Part shown: positions 52,268 through 62,659 of the stretch, one piece after another
Layout: each line of letters opens with the position of its first letter
Position numbering within the stretch: the stretch's first letter is position 1
Assembly: GCA_963377175.1 (NCBI GenBank)
Contig: CAUJNA010001247.1
Coordinates: forward strand, 1,073,687 to 1,137,686
DNA length: 64,000 bases
Reading direction: 5' to 3'
Source: Effrenium voratum
Lineage: Eukaryota > Sar > Dinophyceae > Suessiales > Symbiodiniaceae
The notes under the pieces: generated by a model
Databases searched by the model: none
Seen by the model: only the letters and a program-made list of their open reading frames with translations
Told to the model about the DNA's origin: nothing
Position numbers and translations under genes: made by a program

Positions 52268-52700
52268 AGTTGCGCGTGTTGAGGTCCGAGACCTGGAGCG
52301 CAAGGCCGACGACCAGGACGGCATCGAAGAGGTTTGGCGGGAAGAGGCCGAGCACTTGCGGGGGCCCCCGGCCGAGCGCTGGGGCGAGCCGTGGCCATCT
52401 CGGCCTACTCCTTGCTTCGGCGGCGGCGAGTCTTCGTGCACGTCAAAGTCGCGGGCGCCGACGCCGCAGAGGTCTGGAGCAACTCCCACCCGCTCGTCGA
52501 CGCCGGCGCGCCGGTTGTTCACCTCCTCTACGACGGCGTGGGCCACTACAACGCCTTGGTCGAAGTCGAGCTCTCTGACGCGATGGCCCCGGCGTGGCCG
52601 CAGCCGCCGCCGCCGCTCTGCTTTGCCCCGGCGCTCGCGGAAGCCGCGGACGCCGAGGCGGGCAGAGTCTACGCGAAGGACGGGGCTTGGGAAGGCGCTC
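52268..52700 (+). pseudogene. OTU-like domain, first (degenerate) copy
   Basis: One frame reads DDQDGIEEVWREEAEHLRGP, then after a frameshift VAISAYSLLRRRRVFVHVKV, VDAGAPVVHLLYDGVGHYNA and LVEVELSD. It is a tandem duplicate of the copy at 53.4 kb. The segment with the catalytic-cysteine motif is missing upstream and the frame is broken, so no protease activity is expected. Downstream APAWPQPPPPLCFAPALAEA is shared with the second copy. Confidence 0.6.
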
Positions 52701-53390
52701 GCGCCGCGGTTGCTAAGAGACGGCGCTCGGCGCGCGCGGCCAGGAGTTCCCAAGCTTGGCCGCGGCGGCGGCGATTGAGCCGCCGGTCCGTCCCGCTTGC
52801 GCGCGCGGCCGCTTTCCGCGGCCCGCCAGAATTGCTCAAGCGAAGTCGAGGCGCCGGCGCCGGGAGAAGGCGGCCAGCAAAGCCCCTGCGACGCGCGCGG
52901 CCAAGGAGTCGGCACAGCAGCTCGGCGCCCGGCCGACGCCCTCGCCGCGCGCCGGCGAAGCCGAGCTTGCGGCCGGAGCCGCTTGCTGGCTATTCTTGCC
53001 CTCTTCGACGAAGACCGCGTGTTTGAGCTGGGCTCCTTTTGAACCCCCTCGGGGCTGAAAGGTTCGATTTCGCGAGCCGCGAGAAAAGCGCGCGGCCCAG
53101 ACAGACTGTCGCTTCGTCGTTTGCTCGGCCTTGCGAAAGAAGTTGAGGCTGGCGACCGGCAGCCGTTTGCAAGACTCTCGAGCTTTCGCCTTTGCCCCGC
53201 CTTCCGGCTGTTCGCGCGCAGGACGGGTCGTCGTCTCGCTTCGACGCGCGTTCGACTGGCCGCGCCCGCAGGACTTCGGCATGGCTTCCGCTTCCGCGGC
53301 CTCTTCAAACGCCGCGGCGGGCGAGGCCTTGGGCACACAAGAGGGTTTCGCGCGGCTTTCTGGGTCGATAGCGCGCGGCAGGCGGCAGCG

Positions 53391-53790
53391 ATGTGCGCCC
53401 TGGCGGTCGTCGACGTGCCCAACTGCCTCTTCCACGCCCTCGCGACGCAGGACGAGGCGGGCCGCTGTGGCGAGGAGTTGCGGGCGGAGCTGGCGAACTT
53501 CCTGGAGAGCGAGGCCTTCCACCAGGATGGCTTCGAGGAGGTGTGGCTGGAGGAGGCCGAACATTTGCGGGGGCCTGCGGCAGAGTGCTGGGGCGGAGCC
53601 GTGGCCATCTCGGCCTATTCCTTGCTTCGACAACGGCTGGTCTTCGTCCACGTCAAGGTCGCGGGCTCCGACGCCGTGGAGGTCCAGGACAGCTCCCACG
53701 CGCTCGTCGACGCCGACGCGCCGGTCGCCCACCTCCTCTACAACGGGGTAGACCACTATAGCGCCTTGATCGAGGCGGAGCTCTCCGACC
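53391..53790 (+). CDS. OTU-like cysteine protease domain
   Basis: ATG at 53,391 (MCALAVVDVPNCLFHALATQ). D-x-P-N-C-L-F-H-A-L matches the OTU catalytic cysteine motif (DGNCLFxAL). EEVWLEEAEHLRGPAAECWG and AVAISAYSLLRQRLVFVHVK form the middle, and VAHLLYNGVDHYSALIE supplies the HY catalytic histidine motif near the end. OTU proteases remove ubiquitin-like tags. In Helitron-like elements such a domain is known as accessory cargo. The frame remains open to 54,227 but changes character after ELSD at about 53,790, where a shifted frame carries homology to copy one (PQPPPPRYFAPALAEAPGAA). It is probably one domain of a longer polyprotein. Confidence 0.6.
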
Positions 53791-54027
53791 GGCCTGGCCG
53801 CAGCCGCCGCCGCCGCGCTACTTTGCCCCGGCGCTCGCGGAAGCTCCCGGCGCCGCGGCGGCCGCTGTCTACGCGGAGGACCGCGTTCGCTTGCGCCGAG
53901 GGCAGGGGGTCGACTTCGCGGCCAGGAGTTTCCAAGTCTGGCCGCCGCCGCGGCCGCCCGCAAGCCGGCCCGCTCAGGCCGCGGACTTGGCCGCGCGCCG
54001 CGGCGGCCCGCCCAGCCCGCTCCGGCG

Positions 54028-56439
54028 ATGTCCCGGCGCCGCCTCCGGGAAAAGACCACGCCGGCGCCGGAGCTGCAGGACGACGTGATGGAAGAGGTCG
54101 GCAAAGCCTTCGTGCTCCCCGCGCCCCAGACCTCCCACCCCTTCCGCCCCCTCGAGGACGCGGTGACGGAGTTGGCGCTGAAGTTCCGCCTCCAGCCGAC
54201 GCTCCCGCCGGGCGCCGACGAGAGTGAGCTGAAGGACGGAGCGGTCTGGCCCCGCGCCTTCTGCGCCTTTGACGGCTGCGGGTGGGAGGCGGCGGACGGC
54301 CTGGAGGCGGATCTTGCCCGGCACCTCGAGACGGAGCACGCCGAGGACTTGGAGCCCGCCGCCGCTTGCCTTCCCAGGCCCCACTGCCCAGACGCGCTGT
54401 CGAGCGTTTACAGCGAGGCCGTCGCTCAGCGCTGCCGCGCCGACGCGCCGCTGGCGGGGTGCTCTTTGGATCGCACCGCGCTGCGCTCCTTTGCCAAGGC
54501 GACCGCGAAGGACAGCGTGGAGGCGCTGATTTGTTTCTGCTGCGCCTGCGTCTACACCCGCGTGGCGGAGATCGGGGAGCGGAGCGAGATCCAATGACGG
54601 CGGCCGCTGCGCCGCGCGCCGTCGGGGGAAGTTCTCTTCTTCGGGCGGCCGGCGGCTGCCGCGGCGGAGGTCCTTGGCTTGGAGCGCTTCCTGGAGAAGT
54701 ACGACCAGCTCGACGCCCCCGGCAAGAAGCTGTCCGACCACGAGACCTTCGCCTCCTGGAAGTTGCGGCTGCCTGGGCCCGACGACGTCGAACTCTTGTG
54801 CTGCCCGGAAGACCACCGCTGCGGCGCGGCCCCTGCACACGTCGCGGAGGGCGTCCTCTGCGAGCACTGCGAGCTGCCGGACTGCGGCGAGTGCCTCGAA
54901 CATCTCGCCCAAGCGGAGTTGCCCCCGCTCAGCTTGGCGAACGACATGTGGACGGGCTACGCCCCGGAGCGGATCTACGCGGAGGAGGCGACCGTGATGG
55001 AGCTGATCTGCGCCTCGCCCTGCGTGACCACCTTGATTTGCATGTCTATGGAGGCGCGGTTCCGCAGCGAGGCCGGCGCCCTAGACGAAGCGGCTCACAT
55101 GGCCAGGCATCGCTTCGGGGCTCGAGGCAACGCGCTGTCCTTCCCGCTGCCTTGGGAAGACGTCTTGCAAGCCTTGCAGGCGGGAGGCGACCGGGCGGCG
55201 GCGCTGCCGCGCAGCGGGGCGGAGCTCGGCCAGCTGGTCCGCGTTCTGCTCAAGACCAACAAGAAGGGCAAGACGACCGGCGCGGAGATCAAGGGCCTCA
55301 TCCACCAGGCGAACGTGCGGCGGGAGGTGGTGATCAACCTCGTCTTGGACATGCAGCGCCTGGGCCATCCGTCCTTCGCGGGCGCGGACGAGGAAGGCGT
55401 GCGTCTTCGAGCCGCCGCGCTTCCGACTGACGGGGTTCCGCCCGAGGTGTTGAAGGTCGTGGCCCAGGCGCGGGGGCGAGGTGGGCGCGCGGCCCGTCGC
55501 GAGATCGGCCTCGCTCTCGCCGTGTAGGCGGACGCCGACTTCGACGACGCCGAGGACAAGTTGCAGCCGCAGAAGGCGGCGACGCCGTGCGACGGGCGGC
55601 AAGAGGACGTGGCCGCCGCCGGCGCGACCTTTGCCGCCCAGCGCGCGCGGGCGGTGGTCGCGGAAGGCTGCGCGGAGGAAGACGCCAATCAAGCCGCGGT
55701 GGCCGCGCTGAAGAAGCTGCGGGAGGAGCTCGCGACGGAGGCGGAGCTGCGGGGCATGGAGAAGCTGGAAATCAGGGCCGGCAATCAGCTCGTGGACCAG
55801 TTCCAGCCCCTCTACTTCGCCGTCGCCTTCTGCTTCTGCTTCCCCCGCGGGACTGCGTGCCCAGACGTCCGGAACTCTGTGGCCCGCGTGGAAGAAGAAG
55901 AATCAGGGCGTCGAGAGGCGCGGCGGCGGGGACGGGACAGGGCGGAAGCGAGAAAAAGTCGAAGGGGCGACGTCGGGTCGACTGCCAGGAGCGAGACCGG
56001 CGCGCCCAGAGTCGATATCCGCGCCTGGGCCGCCGCCATGCAGCGCCGAGTCGAGGCGCAGTTCCGACGCGACTGGACCTTCGGCTTTGCAGTCTGGAAC
56101 TACCTCTTCCGGACGGCGGTCAACCTGCAGAAGAACGCCTACATGTTCTCGGCGCCCAACGCCGACGGCGGCGGCTATCACTCTCTAAAGCCGGAGGAGA
56201 TCGTCGCGGGCGCCCAGGAGCTCGCCCGCCGCTTGAACGGCACTTACACGGACGTCAACGGCGGGGAGAAGCCGGTCCGCGGGGATTTGACCAAGCTGCG
56301 CTTCGCGAACTTGCAGCCCGCCGCCCGCAAGATCTTGGCCAACGTCGAGGCCCGGGCCGCGAACATTCCCGGGACCCACGAGGTGCGCAAGACCATGCGC
56401 CTACAGACCCACGCCTACCGGAGCGAGACACTGCCCTGA
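54028..56439 (+). pseudogene. Helitron N-terminal region: C2H2 finger, DUF6570-like, Helitron-like N
   Basis: A single frame from ATG 54,028 to 56,439 is interrupted only by TGA at 54,595-54,597 and TAG at 55,525-55,527. In order: C2H2-type FCAFDGCGWEAADGLEADLA then RHLETEH; a Cys-rich ICFCCACV; after the TGA, FLEKYDQLDAPGKK; LCEHCELPDCGECLEHLAQA; PPLSLANDMWTGYAPERIYA, the hallmark of DUF6570-type sequences (PLxxLANxxWxG); a linker; LQKNAYMFSAPNADGGGYHS; and GTHEVRKTMRLQTHAYR, the conserved Helitron-like N stretch preceding the Rep domain. After THAYR the normally conserved FVTFSP segment is missing and the frame shifts, indicating a deletion near 56,430. Confidence 0.65.
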
Positions 56440-57730
56440 TGCTGCGCCTGGCGCGCGTGCGAGAAGAGGACCCGGCGCTGCTGCGGGACGGCGCGAGGAA
56501 GTTCCAGGCCCGCGGCGCGCCGGCGCTGGACGAAGAGTTCTGCCGACTGAGCCCCGAGGCCTTGGCGGAGAACCTGCCGAACTACGAGGACAGGCGCGCG
56601 CTGCTGGCCAGGGACCCGCTGGCTTGCGCGGAGGGCTTCAGGACGGGCGGGGCCGGGCGCGCGTCCTTCGCCTCCGCGGCTCGCGGTTGCCCGCTCGCGC
56701 AGGACGCTCGTGCTGCTGACGCTGCGCCACCTCTTGGGAGTCAGGTTCTGCCCGCGCTGCCCCAACTGCGCCGCTTCGGAGCGGCCTTGCAGCGACGCCT
56801 TCGGGAGCAACGCCTTGGCTGCGGGCGGGGTGTTGGGTCGGGTCGACGCCGTGTTTGGCTCCATCGAGTGCCAAAAGAGCGGAACTCTCCACGCCCATTT
56901 GCAAGTGTTCGTCCAGTGCCGCCATCAGCGCGGGTCGCTGGCCGGCCTCCTGGACTTGGGCAAGCCTCAGCTCCAAACCTTGCTGCAAAGGTATGCCTCC
57001 TACACTGCCCACGTCCGGCGCTCCGTCTACTGCGACCCAGACGGCTGGGAGCGCGACCGGGCCGCCGTGGAGGAGGAGTGGCCGGAATACAAGGACTGCG
57101 CCTTGATGTTGAGCCGCCCGGCCTACCAGGCGAGCCGCCGGCTACAGCCCGAGGAGTGGACGCGGCAATACTTGGCGGAGGACGTGGAGCAGCTGCAGCG
57201 GCGCAAGCAACATCACGTGCATCTCCCTGCCAGCCCAGGCGGCGAGCGGCGGCCCCTGGCCCACTGCCGCGACCCCAAGGACCCGACGAGGTGCAAGAGT
57301 GGGTTCCCCCGCGACAGCCAACTGATTCTGGGCCGAGCGGCTCTGGTCTGTCCCGGCTTGGCCGAGCAGCTGGACCTGCCCGTCAAGGGCAAGCGGAGCG
57401 CCTTGGGCTTGCAGTGGGGCCCAGTCAATGACGCCAACCTCAACGGCAACCACCCGGCGCTGCTGGCGGCGCTGCGATGCAACGGCGACCTCCAGCTGCC
57501 TTACCGGTTCCCCGTGACTAAGGAGACCCACGACGGCGAGCTCTGTCAGGAAGAGGCCTGCGTCGGCGACGGCGACGTCAAGCTGCTCGTTCGGGAGGCC
57601 CAAAGGAATCAGGCCGGGCAAGGGGCGGCCGCGGCTTGCTCGGCTCTGTTTGCTGTCGCGTCGCGCAGGCCGCCCAAGCCGGCTACGGCTGCGACTACAT
57701 GAACAAGCGAGCTCAAGGAGTGACAGAAGG
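56436..57730 (+). pseudogene. HUH replication initiator (Rep) region
   Basis: Frame A (56,436-56,720): ALMLRLARVREEDPALLRDG and LPNYEDRRALLARDPLACAE. Frame B (56,710-57,640): LLGVRFCPRCPNCAA, VDAVFGSIECQKSGTLHAH, then HLQVFVQC; the HAH at about 56,890-56,898 is the HUH metal-binding motif. RYASYTAHVRRSVYC, RPLAHCRDPKDPTRCKSGFP and WGPVNDANLNGNHPALLAAL follow. Frame C (57,640-57,715): GYGCDYMNKR, whose two tyrosines (Y..DY) fit the nucleophile motif of this Rep type. The Rep nicks one strand to start rolling-circle transposition. Two frame changes make the present copy non-functional. Confidence 0.65.
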
Positions 57731-57753
57731 GCCAGCGGGAGCTGGGCGAGGAC

Positions 57754-60700
57754 TTGAAGGACAAGCCCGCCGGCTACGTGGGGGCAAGAGTGGCCAAGCG
57801 GCTGACCACCGACTGCTACGCGCGCGGCGTCTGCCGCGGCGCGGTGGAGTGCGCCAACCTGACCACGCGCGTGGCGGCCAACGACCCCACCGCGGCCGAG
57901 TCCATCAAGACGGCGGCCGTCTGCTCGATCTCCTTGCGCTTTGGCTTCCAGCTCCTGGACGCGGCCGCCGCCGGCGAAGCTTGGCCGACTGAGCCCCAGC
58001 ATCTGCGGACGGAATCGCGGCCGCGCGCTTGGCAAGGGCGCGTGGTCTCCTGCCCCTTCTGGACGTTCTACGGCGCGCGAGGCCGAGACGCGCGAGTCTA
58101 TGAGCTCTGCGCCTTCGAATTCGCGCGCCACTTCCGCTTCCAGCCTGCCAAGCGACCCTTCACTTTGGCGCCGATGGACGAGCTCGACGGCGGCGTCTAT
58201 CACGCCGCGCTGACCGACGCCGGGGCGGCGAAGCTCGGCAGAAGCGCGCGAGCCAACTTGCAGCCCGGGGTGGACTACGAGATCCTCGAGGAGGGCGGGG
58301 AAGACTGGCTTCCGCTGGGGCACGGGGCGCTCGCCCAGAAGTTCAGACACGACTGGGTCCTCGCGCCCCGGAACAGGCGCGGGCGGGGGAACAGGGCGCG
58401 AGATGTTCAAAGAGAGGGCTGCTTAGGGGCCGGTTCGCTCGCCAGGCCCCACGTCCCGGTGGTCCAGGGCGCGCTCGGCGGCCGCTCGGAGGTGGACTAC
58501 GCGAGGAGCGTCTTGCTGCTCTTCTGCCCGTGGACGACCCACCCCGACGACGCCTCCGCCGCCGTTCCCTACCTGGGCGACCTCTGCAAGTTTGGCAAGA
58601 CGGATTGGCGCCGCGCCTTGCGACGCAGGCTGATTCTCCGTGGCTTCCCGACCGAGGAGGTCAAGTTGTTCGCCCTCAACTTCTGCTTCGTCTACTGTCT
58701 GCCCCGCAAGCTGCGGCCCGACCAGCACTTGCAGGAAAACAGCGACAACGAGGTCCAGGACGAGCCCGTGTTCTTCGACGAGGCGGACTTGGAAGCGGCT
58801 CGAGCCACGCACGTCCGCGGCGCGGGCAAGCTGGGCTCGGACGATTTGGGCGGGAGCGGGGAGGAGGACAGCGAGGTGGAAGACGAGGCCGCGGCCACGC
58901 GGCTTTGCGTCATGACCAAGCAGATGTTCGACCTGTCCCGGGCCGCCTGGAAGACGAGCGGGGCGAGCGGAACTGCGAGCGCCTCGCCCGGCCTCAGAGC
59001 ACAGGCCGGGCGCGCCCAGCCCGGAGGCGAGGAGCTCGACCACGACGCGCTCGCCCAAGCCGCCCGCGCGTCGCGGAGCAAGTCCCGGCTGCCGTTGCTC
59101 CCGGCCCCGCGCGATCCCGAAGCGCAGCCGCTTGGCCCGCGCGTGACCGCGGACGGGCTGCTCGGCTGGCTTGGCAGCGAGCGCGTCCAGAGCGGCCTGA
59201 ACGCCAAGCAGTTGGAGCTGCTGCGGGTGGTGGTGGAAAGGGTTCTGGTTGAGATGGAGCTAGTGCCGCCGGACCACGAGATCGCCCTGCGGCGGGCTGA
59301 GCCCTTGGCCTGGCTTCTGCACGGCCCGCCGGGCACTGGGAAGTCTCACGCCTTGAAGTTCTTGCGGGAGTTGTTCGAGGAGCAGCTCGGCTACGCGCAG
59401 GGGATCGACTACGAGGCGCGCGCGCGCGAGAGTTCCGGCTCGCCGCTTCGCCGCCGCCTCGCCGCGTCGCAGGTGACGGCGTTCCAGGCCGTCAACGCGG
59501 CCGACATTCGCGGGCGGACCCTCCACAACGCCTGCGGCCTTGGCGTCGACGCGGCCGCGTTGGACCGCGCCGTGAGCCAGGAGGCGGCAAAGAGAATGAG
59601 CTACTGGAGATGGCTCGTCGTCGACGAGGTCAGCATGGTCAACGCGCGGCTGCTGGCGCAGGCGCGCGGAGAAAGAGGGGGGAGGGTCTCGCTCGCGCCC
59701 CGCCTTTCTCTTCGCGCGATCGACAGGTCGAGCAGCGGCTGCGGGCGGTGGTCCCGTCGGCCAGCCAATGGAAGCGCGGCGCGACCGGGGAGCTGCGGCC
59801 CTTCGCGGGCGTCAACGTGCTGCTGCTCGGCGATTTCTACCAGCTGCCGCCGCCGAGCGGCGGCTACCTCGCGGATGTTCCCAGCAGCCGGCGGCCGCTG
59901 CGGCTGAGTGCGGCCGCTGACGCCGAGCCGGACCTCTTGGCGGACTACGGCAGAAACTTGGTGTGGGGCGGCGCCTTGCAGGGCGTGACGGAGCTGAGGA
60001 GCGCGAGCGCTGCAAGGACGACTGGTGGAACGAGGTCGTGGATGAGCTGCGGCGCGGCGAGCTATCGGAGGAGAACTGGCGCTACCTCCACGGCAAGCCC
60101 GTCGAAGGTTGTCGGCTGACCGCGGCAGAGCGCGAGTCCCGGCGCCGGGTCATCGCGGGGCCGGAGGACCCGCGCTTGAGAGCTCGAAGAGAAGTTCAGG
60201 TGGGCGGCGGTCATCGTGGCCAACAACGACGCCAAATACCAGATCAATAAGGACCGCGCCGAGGACTACAGCCGCGCAGCCGAGTCGCCGCTCCGCTGGT
60301 CCGTGGCCCTGGACGCGCCGTCCGCCGAAGTCTTGCAGACGCAGGCGCGGGGAAGCGGGGGAAAAGTCGGGGCGCGAAAGGGCGGCTTAGCTGCCCTCGT
60401 TCGCGCAGGAGTGCGACAAGGCCGCGCGGATCCGGTGGCTCCAATATCACGACCGGGACACCGAGAACCTCTCCGGCATGTTGCCGCTAGCGGTCGGGAT
60501 GCGCGTGGTCTTGACTGACCACCTCGATCGCTCCGAGGACAAGCTGCTCCTCCGGGGCAGCTCGGGCCGCGTCCGCTCCTGGGTCTGGAAGGAGAACGAC
60601 CTGCGGCCGACCTGCGTCTACGTGAAGTTCGACGGCGCGACTTGGCAGCTGGACGGCGCGCCGGAGCCTGGCCTCTACCCGGTCTACCCCGTCCGCAAGG

Positions 60701-60950
60701 TCTGGAAGTTCGACGCCAAGCGCAAGAAGCCGGTCCTCAAGATCGCGCGGACGCAGCTGCCGCTGGCCCCGGCCTACGCGATCACGGCCCACGGCAGCCA
60801 GGGCAAGACGCTCCCCGCGGCGCTAGTGGACTTCAACGTCGACAAGCGGACCGACGTGACCTTCGGGACCGTGGCCGCGAGCAGGGTCCGCTCCAGGGAG
60901 GACGTCTTGATCTTGAGGCGCGCTGGCGGGAAGAGAGAGAAGGGGGGGGG
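57754..60950 (+). pseudogene. Pif1-like helicase region of the Helitron-like element
   Basis: The frame 57,754-59,670 is uninterrupted: AGYVGARVAKRLTTDCYARG, VSCPFWTFYGARGRDARVYE, YLGDLCKFGKTDWRRALRRR, Walker A HGPPGTGKS (59,320-59,346), and Walker B LVVDEVSM (about 59,614-59,637). Then shifted frames carry FAGVNVLLLGDFYQLPPP (motif III, about 59,805-59,855), NEVVDELRRGELSEENWRYL, VANNDAKYQINKDRAEDYSR, MLPLAVGMRVVLTDHLDRSE, and finally YAITAHGSQGKTLPAALVDF (60,775-60,830) and TVAASRVRSREDVLILR. These are the standard Pif1 motifs in order, so the enzyme was complete before decay. At least four frame changes lie between 59,670 and 60,480. Confidence 0.75.
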
Positions 60951-61770
60951 GGCGGGGCGGGGAAGGGAGGGAGAGAAAAGCAAGTCGTTTCGCCGCAGGC
61001 CGTTCGAGCGCTGGCTCTACACGCGCGGCGCGCCGGAGGGCCCGGCGCCCCTGCTGAAGCAATTGCGGGGGGAAGAAGTGGACTGGGAGGCGTTCAGGGA
61101 GGCGAAGGCGCCCTCTGCGGCCTGCGAGAAATGCGAAGACGCGAAGACGCTGGACTACTTCTCCGACCGCCAGTGGGAGCGAGTGCGAGCCAACCGCTCG
61201 GCCATTTGCCTTGCCTGCGGCCCGAGCAAGGGCGGCCAGAAGACGCTGAAGCGGAAGCTGCCGTCTGGCCTGGCGCGCTTGGACTGCCGCGGCTGCAAAT
61301 TCCGGAAGCTGGAGGACGCCTTCCCCCGGGCGCAGCTCGGGCGGGGCGACTCTGAGCGCCGCTGCCTCAAGTGTTTGAAGAAAGTTTGCGCTTTGAGCTG
61401 CTCGGTTTGCCTGACTGAAAAGCCGATTTCCGAATTCAACAGCGCCGCGGCGACCATGCCGTGGGCGGCGGTTTGCGCAGATTGCGCGGCCGACGCGAGG
61501 AGGCGGCCCAAGCCGGGCCGCGCCGGCTGGTTCGCTTGCCGGACTTGCGAGTTGTTCTTTCCGGGAGCCGGCGCCGCGGAGAACGCCGGCCTCTCCTCGT
61601 CAGCTCATCACCAGCGATGCTTGAACTGCGCCTCGCGCGGCTCTTGGGCGAAGGGCAAGAACACGTGCCGCAAATGCGGCGGCGTGTGGAGCGAGCCGCG
61701 CGGGCAAGGGGGCGACAAACGCCAAAGGCTTTGCCCAAAGTGCAGGCCGAAAGCAAGGAGCGCGAAGTGA
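60951..61770 (+). CDS. Cys-rich tail with ten CxxC motifs (Stc1-like)
   Basis: Continuous with the last helicase frame (ATG 60,478, 430 residues to the stop at 61,768). After a low-complexity purine-rich insert (60,925-60,985) come CEKCEDAKTLDYFSDRQW, CLACGPSKGG, CRGCKFRKLEDAFPRAQLG, CLKCLKKVC, CSVCLTEKPISEFNSAA, CADCAAD, CRTCELFF, CLNCASRG, CRKCGGVW and CPKCRPKARSAK: ten CxxC pairs. The recurrent CxxC..KxxxxFs layout recalls Stc1-type zinc domains, which bridge RNAi and heterochromatin factors in fission yeast. That family link is by eye. It may direct the element to chromatin. Confidence 0.55.
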
Positions 61771-61847
61771 GCGCGCCAAGTGATCGCAGCCGCTCGGGGC
61801 AAAAAGCTAGCTCGAGGTGGCGGGGAGGGGGCGAGCGGGGAGAACTT

Positions 61848-62159
61848 GGATGTTCGGCTGGGTTGCTACGTGCTTGGGCCGCTTGGCAGACTTGGCTAAG
61901 TCCGCCGACCTAGGTTATAACTAGGTTATAACTTCGCTAACCTGAGTTGTAGCCTCGCTAAGTCCGCCTGGCTAGTTGGCAGACTTAGCTAAGTGTTTGG
62001 CGCTGCGCCGGGCACTTGCTAAGTCTGCCAAATGGCCAGGCGGACTTGGCGAGGTTATAGCTCAGGTTAGCGAAGTTGTAGCCCAGTTATAGCCTAGGTT
62101 GGCGGACTTAGCTAAGTCCGCCAAGCGGCGCAAGTGCTTGGCGACCCAGCCGAACATCC
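61848..62159. repeat. 312-bp inverted repeat (long hairpin or MITE-like)
   Basis: The outer ends GGATGTTCGGCTGGGT and ACCCAGCCGAACATCC are exact inverses. Inside, GCTTGGCAGACTTGGCTAAG, AGGTTATAAC, TTCGCTAACCTGAG and GTCCGCCTGGC on the left are answered by GCCAGGCGGAC, CTCAGGTTAGCGAA, GTTATAGCC and CTTAGCTAAGTCCGCCAAGC on the right. The turn is near TTTGGCGCTGCGCCGGG (62,000). It lies 78 bp after the Helitron coding end. Confidence 0.9.
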
Positions 62160-62640
62160 GAGAAGGGAGAGCGCGACGAGGGAGGGTCTGAGCGATTTTT
62201 CGCGGGGCCTCGAGCCGCGGTCCTGGCTCGACGCGCGCGGGCTCAAGGGGGGCTCCAAGGGCGCTCTCTCCCGCGCCCAAGCTGCTCAGGACTTGGGAGC
62301 CGCGAGCTTGCCCGCGCTCGCCTTTCCCGCTGGCCGACGTCAGGAGCTGCGCTGCTGGGGAAGTGCCCCGGAGCTCTGGCGCGAGCCGCGACGCCTGGCT
62401 TGGGCCCGCGCCTTAGCTCGAGCTCGGGGGCTGGCTCGCTCGAGTCGCGTCGCGCTGCTTAGGTCGCGCGCCCGCGGGCGATCTCTGCGCGCGACGAGCT
62501 CGGCTTTGATTCGCGCGCCTCCGAGGGCGAGGGCAGAGCTCTCGCTCGAGTCGCGTCGCCCCGCTCCTTTTTAAAGCCTTAGGGGCCAGGGCGAACTCCC
62601 CCCGCGAAAGCAAAGTGGCTCGCTCCTTCCAGTTTCCCTT
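62160..62640. other. GC-rich spacer, no gene
   Basis: GCTCGAGTCGCGTCGC occurs twice (62,440; 62,543) and GGGCTCAAGGGGGGCTCCAAG is locally repetitive. ORFs on both strands are Arg/Ala/Ser-rich chance frames. Confidence 0.5.
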
Positions 62641-62659
62641 GGGGCTCGCTTCTCCCAAG

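Larger units (their letters stand above)
51888..61770 (+). mobile_element. Decayed Helitron-like element with OTU and Cys-rich modules
   Basis: Plus-strand modules in order: acidic/NLS ORF, OTU-like domain twice, C2H2 finger, DUF6570-like domain, Helitron-like N domain, HUH replication initiator, Pif1-type helicase, Cys-rich tail. At least eight frame changes and two in-frame stops separate them, so the unit is a pseudogene unless many breaks are introns. Helitrons move by rolling-circle replication using Rep and helicase activities. The usual 5' TC and 3' CTRR ends with a terminal hairpin were not identified. Coordinates are those of the recognisable coding part. Confidence 0.75.

Noticed and set aside
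52169..53608. 479-residue minus-strand ORF and other minus ORFs at 52-55 kb
   Set aside because: Antisense to readable OTU/Helitron domains; Arg/Ala/Ser/Pro-rich composition typical of GC-rich shadow frames.
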